This document shows positions 54,374 through 63,362 of a DNA stretch of 64,000 nucleotides, piece by piece; within the stretch, counting starts at the first letter, position 1, and each line of letters begins with the position of its first letter. Origin of the DNA: Comamonas_F sp047606565 (lineage in GTDB: Bacteria; Pseudomonadota; Gammaproteobacteria; Burkholderiales; Burkholderiaceae_C). Position numbers and translations under genes: made by a program. The notes under the pieces are model-generated. The model saw only the letters and a program-made list of their open reading frames with translations. It searched no databases and was not told where the DNA came from. The stretch lies in contig JASGEH010000122.1 in the NCBI GenBank assembly GCA_047606565.1, positions 1 to 64,000 of the forward strand. The letters run 5' to 3'.

Positions 54374-55605
54374 GCACCCAAAACGACCCGCAAGAACAAG
54401 GTTCATCGACGTCCGCGCTGCAAGCGCGCTTCGCGCCCCTGTTCGAGCGCATCGCCGCTGGCGCGGTGGCGCGCGAGACCGAGCGCCGGCTCGCCTTCGA
54501 CGAAGTCCGGGCCCTGCAGCAGGCCGGCTTCGGCGCCCTGCGCCTGCCGGTGGCGCTGGGTGGCGCGAGCATCAGCGTGCGCCAGCAGTTCGAACTGCTG
54601 ATCGCGCTGGGTGCGGCCGACTCCAACCTCGTGCAGGCCTTCCGCTCGCACCTGATCTTCGTCGAGGACCAGCGCCTGCAGGCGCTGCAGGGCGACGCGC
54701 GGGCGCGGCGCTGGCTGGCCCGGGTGGCCGAGGGCAAGTTCTTCGGCAACGGCACCACTGAACGTGGCGAGGGCGCCGCCCAGCGCTACCAGACCACGGT
54801 GCGCCAGACGCCGCAGGGCTGGCGGCTCGATGGCGAGAAGTTCTACAGCACCGGCTCGCTCTACGCCGACTACATCGCCGTGGCCGCCGATCGCGACGGC
54901 CAGCGCGTGACCGTGCTGGTGCCCGCCGACGCGCCCGGCCTGACGCAGCGCGACGACTGGGACGGCTTCGGCCAGCGCCTGACGGCCAGCGGCCACTCGG
55001 CCTATGTCGACGTCGCCGTGCACGAGGACGACATCGCCGAGGGCGGCTACGGCTCGCCGGGCCGCACCTGGGCCACGGCCTACCTGCAACTGGTGCTGCT
55101 GGCCGCGCTGGCGGGCATTACCCGGCGCGTCGAGCAGGACGCCATCGCCTGGGTGCGCGAGCGCACCCGCACCTTCAGCCACGCGCCGGCGGCCCTGCCC
55201 AAGGACGACCCGCTGGTGCAGGAGACCATCGGCAAGCTTTCCGCCGCCGCCTTCGGCACCCGCGCGGCGGTGCTGGCCGTGGCCGAGGCGCTGGACCTGA
55301 CCCTGGACGCCGGCGGCACCGACCCCGAGGCCATCGACCGCGTGGAGCGCGCCGCCGCGCAGGCGCAGGACGTGGTGATCGGGCTGGCGCTGGAAGCCAG
55401 CACGCGCTTCTTCGAAGTCGGCGGCTCCTCCCTGGCCGGCCGCGCGCACGCGCACGACCGCCACTGGCGCAACGCCCGCACGCTGGCCACGCACAACCCG
55501 CTGGCCTACAAGCTGCGCGCGCTGGGCGCCAACCTGCTCAACGGCGACCCGCTGCCTTACCAATGGAGCGCGGGCGTGCGGCCGGCCAACGGGGCGGGCG
55601 CATGA
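54370..55605 (+). CDS. DszC/SfnB-like acyl-CoA dehydrogenase-fold monooxygenase
   Basis: A 411-residue flavoprotein and a paralogue of 33071-34321. Shared stretches include LDGEKFYSTGSLYADY, RDDWDGFGQRLTASGH, and the C-terminal RNARTLATHNPLAYKLR. It belongs to the oxygen-using branch of the fold (DszC, SfnB). These enzymes add oxygen to sulfur or adjacent atoms with reduced flavin. ATGA overlaps on both sides tie it to the StyA-like gene and to the degenerate AMP-binding gene. With the DszA-like enzyme it resembles two thirds of a desulfurisation pathway; no DszB-type sulfinase is seen. Confidence 0.9.
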   Translation: MSTQNDPQEQGSSTSALQARFAPLFERIAAGAVARETERRLAFDEVRALQQAGFGALRLPVALGGASISVRQQFELLIALGAADSNLVQAFRSHLIFVEDQRLQALQGDARARRWLARVAEGKFFGNGTTERGEGAAQRYQTTVRQTPQGWRLDGEKFYSTGSLYADYIAVAADRDGQRVTVLVPADAPGLTQRDDWDGFGQRLTASGHSAYVDVAVHEDDIAEGGYGSPGRTWATAYLQLVLLAALAGITRRVEQDAIAWVRERTRTFSHAPAALPKDDPLVQETIGKLSAAAFGTRAAVLAVAEALDLTLDAGGTDPEAIDRVERAAAQAQDVVIGLALEASTRFFEVGGSSLAGRAHAHDRHWRNARTLATHNPLAYKLRALGANLLNGDPLPYQWSAGVRPANGAGA

Positions 55606-56654
55606 CGGCGCGGCACGACGGCGGGGCTTGTCCTGTGCAGGAGGCTGCACAGGAAGCCGTGAACCAAGCCGTGACCCCGGCCGTGCCGGGCGCTGGCGCC
55701 GTGGCCTTCGCCTCCGACACGCAGGACCGTCTGGCGCATTGGGCCGCGCAGCGGCCCGAGGCCCTGGCCCTGCTGCACAAGCAGCACGGGGAGTGGGGCG
55801 CCTGGCGCTGGCGCGACGTGGTGCAGGCGGTGGCGCAGCGGCGCGCGGCGCTGGCGGGTCACGGGCTGGGCCCCGGGGCGCGGCTGGCCGTCAGCGGCGC
55901 GCTGGAGCCGCAGCTCATCGTGCTGGCCCTGGCCGCGCACGCGGCCGGTGCCGAGGTCGTCGTGATCGATCGCCACGCCCAGGGCGCGGCCTTGCGCGCG
56001 GCGCTGCAGGCCGCCGCGCCCACGCTGGCCTTCGTGCAGTCGCGCCAGACGCTGTCGGCCTGGATCGACAGCGGCGCCACCCATGCCCACACCGTACCGG
56101 TGCCGTTGATCGCGGCGCAGCCGGCACGCCACGCGAGCGCGGCCTGGCAGGTGCTGCCGCTGGCCGATCTGCTGGCCACGGACGCACCGGGCCCGGCGCC
56201 GGTGGCCGCACCCGCGCGGCCCCGGCCCAGGCTCCATTCCCTGCGGCGCGCGCTGCGCGGGCAGGCGGTGCTGTGGGTGGACGAGGGCACGGAATGGGCC
56301 GGCGGGCTGGAGCAGGTGCTGGCCGACTGGCTGCGCGGCGGCCAGCCGCTGGCCGCGCCCGAGTCCAGCGCCGCCGCAGCACGCGACCGCCGCGAGATCC
56401 AGCCCGCGCGCCTGCTGGCCTCCGCCGCGCGCCGCCAGCGGCTGGCCGAGGAACACGGCGCGCGCCTGGCGCCGCCCGGCAGTCTCGCGCGCTGGCTGAG
56501 CGACCGGGCCAGCGATGCGGGTGGCGGCTGGCTGTCGGCCTGGCTGCGGCGCCGCATCGCCCGGCTCGAAGGCCTGCCGGATCAGCTTCAGCCGGGGGCC
56601 GTGCCGACGGTCGGCCACCCGTTCGCGGAGACGGCACGGAGGGTCGCGCCATGA
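55602..56654 (+). CDS. Degenerate AMP-binding (acyl-CoA synthetase-like) protein
   Basis: A 350-residue protein. Its first 150 residues resemble the N-terminal subdomain of acyl-CoA synthetases: DRLAHWAAQRPEALAL, WRWRDVVQAVAQRRAAL and LIVLALAAHAAGAEVVVID. The catalytic hallmarks are missing: there is no Ser/Thr/Gly-rich P-loop (TSGTTGxPK), no YxTGD and no C-terminal lysine domain. Normal enzymes have over 500 residues. The later part (residues about 220-330) is Arg/Ala-rich and recalls the end of long-chain synthetases. It overlaps the flanking genes by four bases on each side, so it is kept in frame inside a coupled operon, arguing against a random pseudogene. AMP-binding genes are often found in Liv-type operons; here one appears to have lost catalysis. 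Function unknown. Confidence 0.75.
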   Translation: MTARHDGGACPVQEAAQEAVNQAVTPAVPGAGAVAFASDTQDRLAHWAAQRPEALALLHKQHGEWGAWRWRDVVQAVAQRRAALAGHGLGPGARLAVSGALEPQLIVLALAAHAAGAEVVVIDRHAQGAALRAALQAAAPTLAFVQSRQTLSAWIDSGATHAHTVPVPLIAAQPARHASAAWQVLPLADLLATDAPGPAPVAAPARPRPRLHSLRRALRGQAVLWVDEGTEWAGGLEQVLADWLRGGQPLAAPESSAAAARDRREIQPARLLASAARRQRLAEEHGARLAPPGSLARWLSDRASDAGGGWLSAWLRRRIARLEGLPDQLQPGAVPTVGHPFAETARRVAP

Positions 56655-57421
56655 GCACATCCATCCTGGACGTGAACGACATTTCGCTGTCGTTTCGCGG
56701 CGTCAAGGCCATCACCGGCCTGTCCTTCTCGGTGGCGCGCGGCGAGATCTGCGCGCTGATCGGGCCCAATGGCGCCGGCAAGAGCTCGTTGCTCAACGTG
56801 CTCAACGGCGTCTACACGCCGGACGCCGGCGAGATCCGCTACGAGGGCGAGGCCTTCCACCGCCTGCGCCCCTACGAGGCGGCGCGGCGCGGCATTGGCC
56901 GCACCTTCCAGAACAACGCGCTGTTCAAGAAGCTCAGCGTGCGCGACAACGTGCTCACCGGCCTGTCGCGCCATGCGCGCACCGGCTTCGTCGAGCATGC
57001 GCTGCGGCTGCCGCGCGCGCGCCGCGAGGCCGCCGATTTCGAGCAGCGCGCCGAGGCCGTGCTGGAGTTCCTGGAGCTGCAGAGCGAGCGCCACCAGCCC
57101 GTGGGCAGCCTGCCCTACGGCGTGCAAAAGCGCGTCGAGCTGGGCCGCGCGCTGGTGGCCGCGCCGCGCCTGCTGCTGCTCGACGAGCCGATGGCCGGCA
57201 TGAACGCCGACGAGAAGCGCGAGATGAGCCGCTTCATCGCCGACATCAACCGCGACCTGGGCGTCACCGTGGTGCTGATCGAGCACGACGTGGGCGTGAT
57301 CATGAACCTGTCGAGTCACGTCGTGGTGCTGGACTACGGCCGCAAGGTGGGCGACGGCACGCCCGCCGAGGTGCAGTCCCGCCCCGAAGTGATCGCCGCC
57401 TATCTGGGCGCGCCGCATTGA
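56651..57421 (+). CDS. livG: Branched-chain amino acid-type ABC transporter ATPase
   Basis: A 256-residue LivG-type ATPase. Walker A is GPNGAGKSS at residues 38-46, RTFQNNALFKKLSVRDN contains the Q-loop, VGSLPYGVQKRVELGRAL near 152 is the characteristic LivG signature, and Walker B is LLLLDEP near 176. The switch histidine is in LIEHDVG. It overlaps the degenerate AMP-binding gene by four bases and precedes livH. With LivF (62352) it forms the ATPase heterodimer. Confidence 0.95.
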   Translation: MSTSILDVNDISLSFRGVKAITGLSFSVARGEICALIGPNGAGKSSLLNVLNGVYTPDAGEIRYEGEAFHRLRPYEAARRGIGRTFQNNALFKKLSVRDNVLTGLSRHARTGFVEHALRLPRARREAADFEQRAEAVLEFLELQSERHQPVGSLPYGVQKRVELGRALVAAPRLLLLDEPMAGMNADEKREMSRFIADINRDLGVTVVLIEHDVGVIMNLSSHVVVLDYGRKVGDGTPAEVQSRPEVIAAYLGAPH

Positions 57422-57455
57422 CATCGACTCCGGCGCGTGGCGCCGCCTTCCTCCC

Positions 57456-58337
57456 ATGATTCCCTTCCTCGAAACCCTCATCGGCGGCCTGCTGGCGGGC
57501 ACCATGTATTCGCTGGTGGCGATTGGCTTCGTGCTGATCTACAAGGCCAGCGGCGTGTTCAACTTCGCGCAGGGTTCGATCCTGCTGTTTTCGGCGCTGC
57601 TGTTCGTCACCCTGCTGGAAGCCGGCCTGCCGTTCGCGCTGGCGCTGGCGCTGACGGTGGCCGCGCTGGTGCTGCTGGCGGTGCTGATCGAGCGGCTGGT
57701 GCTGCGGCCACTGACCAACCGCAGCCCGATGACGCTGTTCATGGCCACGCTGGGCCTGTCTTACGTGGTCGAGGGCGTGGCGCAGGGCGTGATGGGCGCC
57801 AACGTGCACGCGCTCGACCTGGGCGTGGCCGACCTGCCGATCTTCGTCGGCGAGATGCTGATCAGCCAGTTCGACTTGGTCGCGGCCCTCACCGCCGTGG
57901 CGTTGGTGGCGGTGCTGGCGCTGCTGTTCGAGCGCACGCGCATCGGCATCTCGCTGCGCGCAGTGGCCGACGACACGCGCGCGGCGCTGTCCATCGGCAT
58001 CAACCTCAATCGCATCTGGCAGATCGTCTGGGCGGTGGCCGGCATCACCGGGCTGGTCGCCGGCCTGCTGTGGGGCGCGCGCCAGGGCGTGCAGTTCTCG
58101 CTGTCTCTGGTGGTGCTCAAGGCGCTGCCGGTGCTCATCATCGGTGGTTTCACCTCGATCGGCGGGGCCATCGCCGGCGGCCTGATCGTGGGCGCGGCCG
58201 AGAACCTGGCCGAGGCCTACATCGGCCCCTACGTGGGCGGCGGCATCACCTCCTGGTTCGCCTACGTCCTGGCGCTGGTGTTCCTGTTCATCCGCCCCGC
58301 CGGCCTGTTCGGCGAGCGCGCCATCGAGAGAGTCTGA
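57456..58337 (+). CDS. livH: Branched-chain amino acid-type ABC transporter permease
   Basis: A 293-residue LivH-type permease with about eight helices. FLETLIGGLLAGTMYSLVAIG at the start (first helix), the LxLRAVADDTRAALSIGIN loop and VVLKALPVLIIGGFTSIGGA near the end are typical. It is separated from livM by a 138-base gap containing a hairpin repeat, whereas most junctions in this operon overlap. It should act with LivM as the channel. Confidence 0.95.
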   Translation: MIPFLETLIGGLLAGTMYSLVAIGFVLIYKASGVFNFAQGSILLFSALLFVTLLEAGLPFALALALTVAALVLLAVLIERLVLRPLTNRSPMTLFMATLGLSYVVEGVAQGVMGANVHALDLGVADLPIFVGEMLISQFDLVAALTAVALVAVLALLFERTRIGISLRAVADDTRAALSIGINLNRIWQIVWAVAGITGLVAGLLWGARQGVQFSLSLVVLKALPVLIIGGFTSIGGAIAGGLIVGAAENLAEAYIGPYVGGGITSWFAYVLALVFLFIRPAGLFGERAIERV

Positions 58338-58344
58338 GATGAGA

Positions 58345-58440
58345 CGCCCCCCGAAGCGCCTGCGGCGCCTCCCCCCACTGGGGGGCGACAGCACCGGTCG
58401 GGCAAAGCCCGCCCACGCTGTCACAGGGATCGGCCTGGGG
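58345..58440 (+). repeat. GC-rich hairpin repeat between livH and livM
   Basis: CGCCCCCC (58345-58352) pairs with GGGGGGCG (58380-58387), enclosing an inner GCGCC/GGCGC stem; CCCCCC-ACT-GGGGGG is an alternative fold. The rest, ending near GGGATCGGCCTGGGG, resembles a repeat I recall from Comamonadaceae intergenic regions. Inside the operon it could attenuate transcription or set differential mRNA stability. Confidence 0.65.
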
Positions 58441-58475
58441 TATTTCATGCGCGATGAGTCTTCTGAGAACCTGAT

Positions 58476-59537
58476 ATGAGCGAAAACCTGCTTGCCATCC
58501 GTCCCAGCCTCGCGGCGCCCGTGCCGCTGCGCGGCCGCCCGCCCGCGCGCGCGGCGCTGCTGGCGCTGCTCGTGCTGGCCTTTGCCGTCGTGCCCGGGCT
58601 GGGCAGCGACTACTGGCTGGATGCCATCCTGCTGCCTTTCCTGGTGCTGTCGCTGGCGGGCATCGGCCTCAATCTGCTGACGGGCTATGCCGGCCAGACC
58701 TCGCTGGGCTCGGGCGGCTTCATGGCGGTGGGGGCCTTCGCCACCTATGCCTTCTTGCTGCGCGCGGAGCTGAGTTTTCCCCTGGCGCTGCTGCTCGGCG
58801 GCCTGGTGGCGGCGCTGGCCGGGCTGGTGTTTGGACTGCCCAGCGCGCGCATCAAGGGCTTTTACCTGATGGTCACCAGCCTGGCCGCGCAGTTCTTCCT
58901 GGAATGGCTGTTCCTGAAGTTTCCCTGGTTCTACAACCACAGCACCTCGGCCACCATTTCGGCGCCCCGGCTGGATGTCTTCGGGCTGGACCTCAACTCG
59001 ACGCTGGGCCGCTACTACCTGGTGCTGGCCACGGTCGCGCTGCTGACCTGGGTCGCGGTCAACCTGGTGCGCAGCCAGACCGGGCGCGACTGGATGGCGA
59101 TCCGCGACATGGACACCGCCGCCGCGGTGGCCGGCATCCGCGTCCAGCGCAGCAAGATCCTGGCCTTTGCCGTCAGCTCCTTCTACCTGGGCGTGGCCGG
59201 CGCGCTCTGGGCCTTCGCCTACCTGGGCTCGGCGGGGGTGCAGAGCTTCGGGCTGACGCGCTCGTTCCAGATCCTGTTCATCATCATCATCGGCGGACTG
59301 GGCAGCATCGGCGGCTGCTTCATCGGCGCGGCCTTCATCAGCCTGCTGCCGCTGGCGCTGGACGTGGTCTCGCAGACCCTGTTCGCCGGCCGGCTCGACG
59401 CCGGGCTGCTGCAGAACATCCAGAAGGTGATCTTCGGCGTGCTCATCATCGCCTTCCTGATCAAGGAGCCCGAGGGTCTGGCGCGCTTGCTCGCCAACCT
59501 GCGCGCACGGCTGGCGGCTTGGCCGCTGCGTTTCTGA
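58476..59537 (+). CDS. livM: Branched-chain amino acid-type ABC transporter permease
   Basis: A 353-residue LivM-type permease with eight or more helices. GIGLNLLTGYAGQTSLGSGGF, RIKGFYLMVTSLAAQFFLEW and IRDMDTAAAVAGIRVQRSKI are the conserved LivM regions. A short hydrophilic leader precedes the first helix. It completes the channel with LivH and is followed after 86 bases by the first binding-protein gene. Confidence 0.95.
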   Translation: MSENLLAIRPSLAAPVPLRGRPPARAALLALLVLAFAVVPGLGSDYWLDAILLPFLVLSLAGIGLNLLTGYAGQTSLGSGGFMAVGAFATYAFLLRAELSFPLALLLGGLVAALAGLVFGLPSARIKGFYLMVTSLAAQFFLEWLFLKFPWFYNHSTSATISAPRLDVFGLDLNSTLGRYYLVLATVALLTWVAVNLVRSQTGRDWMAIRDMDTAAAVAGIRVQRSKILAFAVSSFYLGVAGALWAFAYLGSAGVQSFGLTRSFQILFIIIIGGLGSIGGCFIGAAFISLLPLALDVVSQTLFAGRLDAGLLQNIQKVIFGVLIIAFLIKEPEGLARLLANLRARLAAWPLRF

Positions 59538-59623
59538 CGCCGACGGTGGCGCCACTTCCCCTTTTTCCCCTTTTCTCATCCTTTCCCCCATCCCCGTTCA
59601 TCGACCTGCAAGGAGTCCTCGAC

Positions 59624-60973
59624 ATGAAGCCATCCCTTTTCTCGCGTCCGGCCCTGGCCCTGGCGCTGACCGCCACCCTGGGCCTGGGCCTGGGCCTGGC
59701 GCCAGCCAGCCTGTTGGCCGCCGAGCAGTACGTGCCGCTGCCCACCTATCGCGTCGGCCCCTATGCGTCGAGCGGCGCGCTGTGGTGGGCGGGCACGCTC
59801 GACTACTTCCGCTACATCAACGAGGTCGAGGGCGGCATCGATGGCGTGAAGATCAAGTACGAGGAGTTCGAGACCGAATGGAGCCCCGACCGCACGGTCG
59901 AGGTCTACGAGCGCGTCAAGAAGGGCAAGGACGGCTCGCCGCTGGCCTTCTTCTTCACCCACGGCACGCCGGCCACCTATGCACTGATCGAGAAGGCCGC
60001 GGCCGACAAGATCCCGCTGATCGACCCGGCTGGCGGCCGCACCGAATCGATCGACGGCACGGTCTTCCCCTATGCCTTCCCGCTGCTGTTCAGCTACTAC
60101 AGCCAGGCCTCCACCGGCATCAACTACATCGCGCAGAAGGAGGGCGGCTTCGACAAGCTCAAGGGCAAGAAGATCGTCACCGTCTACCACGACTCGGCCT
60201 ATGGCCGCGCCACCCAGCCCGCCGTCGAGCTGCTGGCCGCCAAGTACGGTTTCGAGAACATCCAGATCCCGGTGGCCGACCCCGGCAACGAGCAGTCGCC
60301 GCAATGGCGCCGCGTGCGCGAGGCCAAGCCCGACTGGGTGTTCCTGCGCACCTGGGGCGTCTCCACCGTGGTGGCGCTCAAGACCGCGCAGCGCTTCGGC
60401 ATCCCGGCCACGCGCATCATCGGCGACGTCTGGGCCGGCTCCGAGTCCGACGTGATCCCGGCCGGCGACGCGGCCAAGGGCTACAGCGCGCTGGCGCCCT
60501 ACCCGGGCGGTGCCGACTTCGAGATCCACAAGCGCCTGAAGAAATACATCATCGACCAGGGCAAGAGCGACTTGCGCGACACGCGCTACTTCGGCGCGGT
60601 CAACTACAACGTCGGCCTGGTCAACGCCGCGCTGGCGGTGGAGGCGCTGCGCACCGGCTACAAGAAGTTCGGTGCCCGCCCGCTCAATGGCGAGGAGGGC
60701 CGCTGGGCCTTCGAGCACCTGAAGATCGACGAGGCGCGGCTCAAGCAGATCGGCTTCGACGGCCTGCTGCAGCCGCTCGACATCACGCCCGCCGACCACG
60801 AGGGCGGCGGCGCGGCGCGCATCCAGCAATGGGACGGCCAGAAATGGGTGCTGCAGACCGACTGGATCAAGGCCGACCACGCCTTGCTGCGGCCGCTGAT
60901 CCAGCAGCAGGCCGCCGCCTACGCCAAGGAAAAAGGCATCACGCCGCGTGATCTTTCGCGCGAAAAGAACTGA
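59624..60973 (+). CDS. Liv-type ABC transporter substrate-binding protein 1
   Basis: A 449-residue periplasmic protein of the Leu/Ile/Val-binding fold (Peripla_BP_6). The signal peptide ends near SLLAA. The mature part has YRVGPYASSGALWWAGTLDYFR, NEVEGGIDGVKIKYEEFETEW, KKIVTVYHDSAYGRAT and TRIIGDVWAGSESDVIPAG. It is longer than amino-acid binders such as LivJ (about 345 mature residues), as in family members that bind aromatic acids, amides or urea. AGGAG eight bases upstream sets the ATG. It forms a tandem pair with the next gene. Confidence 0.92.
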   Translation: MKPSLFSRPALALALTATLGLGLGLAPASLLAAEQYVPLPTYRVGPYASSGALWWAGTLDYFRYINEVEGGIDGVKIKYEEFETEWSPDRTVEVYERVKKGKDGSPLAFFFTHGTPATYALIEKAAADKIPLIDPAGGRTESIDGTVFPYAFPLLFSYYSQASTGINYIAQKEGGFDKLKGKKIVTVYHDSAYGRATQPAVELLAAKYGFENIQIPVADPGNEQSPQWRRVREAKPDWVFLRTWGVSTVVALKTAQRFGIPATRIIGDVWAGSESDVIPAGDAAKGYSALAPYPGGADFEIHKRLKKYIIDQGKSDLRDTRYFGAVNYNVGLVNAALAVEALRTGYKKFGARPLNGEEGRWAFEHLKIDEARLKQIGFDGLLQPLDITPADHEGGGAARIQQWDGQKWVLQTDWIKADHALLRPLIQQQAAAYAKEKGITPRDLSREKN

Positions 60974-61002
60974 AGCCCCCATCCATCGACAGGAGTTCAT
61001 CC

Positions 61003-62355
61003 ATGATCCCCCTCAACTTCGGTCGCCTGCTGGCCGGCCTGGCACTGGCGGGCAGTCTCGCCGGCAGTGCCGTGGCGCTGGAAACCCGGCCCGGGCCCGA
61101 TGCCAACAAGCAGTTCTTCCCCATCGCCAGCTACCGCGTCGGCCCCTATGCCTCGGCCGGCGTGCAGATCTGGGCCGGGCGCATCGACTACTACCGCTAC
61201 ATCAACGAGGTCGAGGGCGGCATCAACGGCGTGCCCATCGTCTGGCAGGAGTGCGAGACCGAGTGGACGGCGGAGAAGGGTGTGGAGTGCTACGAGCGCT
61301 TCAAGCACGGCCTCAACGGCGCGCCGGTGGCGGCCTATTTCCCCAACGGGGCGCCGGCGGCCTTCGCGCTGGCCGACCGCGCCGCGCGCGACAAGATCCC
61401 GCAGGTGACGCTGGCCTACGGCCGCACCGAGGCCACCGACGGCACCGTCTTCCCCTACATCTTTCCGGTGGTGCTGACCTTCTACAGCGAGGCCTCGGCG
61501 CTCATCAACTACATTGCGCAGCGCGAGGGCGGGCTCGACAAGCTCAAGGGCAAGAAGATCGTCACGCTCTACCACGACTCGGCCTACGGGCGCGAGACCA
61601 TCGAGCCGCTCAAGCTGCTGGCCCAGAAGTACGGCTTCGAGGACATCCAGATTCCCTTCGCCGACCCGGGCAGCGAGCAGTCGGCGCAGTGGCGGCAGAT
61701 CCGCCAGGTGCAGCCGGACTGGGTGTTCATCCGCACCTGGGGCGTCTCCAGCCCGGTGGCCATCCGCACCGCGCAGCGCTTCGGCATTCCGGCCGACCGC
61801 ATCATCGGCGACGTCTGGGCCAGCTCCGAGGAAGACGTGATCCCGGCCGGCGACGCCGCCAAGGGCTATCTGGCGCTCACACCCTATCCGGCCGGCACCG
61901 ACTTCGAGATCCACCGGCGCCTGAAGAAATACATCATCGACACCGGCAAGAGCGACCTGCGCGACACCAGCAAGTTCGGCAGCGTCTACTACAACTCGGG
62001 CCTGATCGACGCCGTGCTCTCGGTCGAACTGGTGCGCCGCGCCCAGCAGAAGTTCGGCAAGCGCCCGATCACCGGCGAAGAAGGCCAGTGGGGCCTGGAG
62101 AACCTGAACATCGACGACGCGCGCCTGAAGGAAAACGGCTTCCAGGGCCTGCTGCAGCCGCTCAAGCTCTCGCCCACCGACCACGAGGGCGGCGGCGCCG
62201 TCAAGGTGCAGCAGTGGGACGGCAAGCAGTGGAAGCCGGTGAGCGACTGGATCCAGGCCGACCGCGCGCTGCTGGCGCCACTCATCAAGGCCAAATCCAG
62301 CGCTTATGCCAAGGAAAAAGGCATCACGCCGCGCGACCCGGCGCAGGAAAAATGA
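61003..62355 (+). CDS. Liv-type ABC transporter substrate-binding protein 2
   Basis: A 450-residue paralogue of the preceding protein, sharing YRVGPYAS, NEVEGGI-GV, KIVTLYHDSAYGRE, SSEEDVIPAGDAAKGYLAL and the KEKGITPRD ending. It has two extra cysteines (WQECETEW and VECYERF) absent from paralogue 1, which could form a disulfide in the periplasm. The signal peptide ends near GSAVA. Its stop overlaps livF (ATGA). Duplicate binding proteins suggest the transporter accepts at least two related ligands. Confidence 0.92.
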   Translation: MIPLNFGRLLAGLALAGSLAGSAVALETRPGPDANKQFFPIASYRVGPYASAGVQIWAGRIDYYRYINEVEGGINGVPIVWQECETEWTAEKGVECYERFKHGLNGAPVAAYFPNGAPAAFALADRAARDKIPQVTLAYGRTEATDGTVFPYIFPVVLTFYSEASALINYIAQREGGLDKLKGKKIVTLYHDSAYGRETIEPLKLLAQKYGFEDIQIPFADPGSEQSAQWRQIRQVQPDWVFIRTWGVSSPVAIRTAQRFGIPADRIIGDVWASSEEDVIPAGDAAKGYLALTPYPAGTDFEIHRRLKKYIIDTGKSDLRDTSKFGSVYYNSGLIDAVLSVELVRRAQQKFGKRPITGEEGQWGLENLNIDDARLKENGFQGLLQPLKLSPTDHEGGGAVKVQQWDGKQWKPVSDWIQADRALLAPLIKAKSSAYAKEKGITPRDPAQEK

Positions 62356-63155
62356 GCGCCATCGCAGCCATCACCGCCACCCATCCCGGCTCTGAACCGG
62401 CCGCCGGGGCCGCCGCGCCGCTGCTGCAGGTCGAGGGCATCGAGGTGGTCTACGGCGGCGCCATCCTGGCGGCCAGCGGCGTCTCGCTGGCCGTGCCCGA
62501 AGGCCGCATCGTCGCGCTGCTGGGGGCCAACGGCGCGGGCAAGAGCACCGTGCTCAAGGCCATCTCCGGCCTGCTGGCTGCCGACCGCGCCAGCGTCAGC
62601 CAGGGCCGCATCGCCTTCGGTGGCCAGTCCACGCAGGGCGTCGCCGCGCACCAGTTGGTGCGGCGCGGCATCGTGCACGTGCTCGAAGGCCGCCACGTCT
62701 TCCCGCACCTGACGGTGGAGGAGAACCTGCGCAGCGGCGGCTTCCTGCGCGGCCCCGGACGCCAGGAACTGCAGCGCGCGCTGGAGCGCGTCTACGCCTG
62801 GTTTCCGCGCCTCAAGGACAAGCGCCAGGTCGCCGCCGGCTACACCTCCGGCGGCGAGCAGCAGATGGTGGCGATCGGCCGCGCCCTCATGACGCAGCCG
62901 CGCCTGGTGCTGCTCGACGAGCCCTCGATGGGGCTGGCGCCGCTGATCGTGCAGGAGATCTTCGAGATCGTCGCCGAGCTCAACGCGCGCGAGAACGTCG
63001 CCTTCCTGGTCGCCGAGCAGAACATCGCCCTGGCCCTGCGCCACGCCCACCACGGCTATGTGCTGGAGACCGGGCGCGTCGTGCTGCAGGGCCCGGCCGA
63101 GGCGCTGCGGCGCGATGGCGCGCTGCAGGAGGCCTATCTGGGCAAGAAGCAATGA
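62352..63155 (+). CDS. livF: Branched-chain amino acid-type ABC transporter ATPase
   Basis: A 267-residue LivF-type ATPase. Walker A is GANGAGKST at residues 58-66, VLEGRHVFPHLTVEENL contains the family-specific GR-VFPHLTVxENL stretch, the signature is TSGGEQQMVAIGRAL near 165, and Walker B is LVLLDEPSMGLAP. It has about 25 extra Ala/Pro-rich residues at the start. It closes the operon that began at 51612; a 207-base gap follows. Confidence 0.95.
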   Translation: MSAIAAITATHPGSEPAAGAAAPLLQVEGIEVVYGGAILAASGVSLAVPEGRIVALLGANGAGKSTVLKAISGLLAADRASVSQGRIAFGGQSTQGVAAHQLVRRGIVHVLEGRHVFPHLTVEENLRSGGFLRGPGRQELQRALERVYAWFPRLKDKRQVAAGYTSGGEQQMVAIGRALMTQPRLVLLDEPSMGLAPLIVQEIFEIVAELNARENVAFLVAEQNIALALRHAHHGYVLETGRVVLQGPAEALRRDGALQEAYLGKKQ

Positions 63156-63275
63156 CTGTTTTGACGCTGGGCTGCTGTTGGTGCAATGCGCGCACGCTGG
63201 TTTTTGCACGAGATGCGTATCCGCAAAGGTTGTCTTGCGGGCGAAGGAATGCTGCCATCCCGCGAATGGAAGTGG

Positions 63276-63304
63276 TTGAGAATAAATATGGGAAAAGATA
63301 TTCA
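63276..63304 (+). promoter_or_regulatory. AT-rich promoter-like segment before the second metN
   Basis: TTGAGA (63276-63281) and TATTCA (63299-63304) are 17 bases apart in an AT-rich stretch. GAATA (63280-63284) and TATTC (63299-63303) form an inverted repeat, as often seen at LysR-type sites. The match is weak and unsupported otherwise. Confidence 0.35.
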
Positions 63305-63362
63305 GGTATGAATCAATTGCTACCCTTTTGGAATAAATAAAGAGAAACGAGAGGGATCGTCA

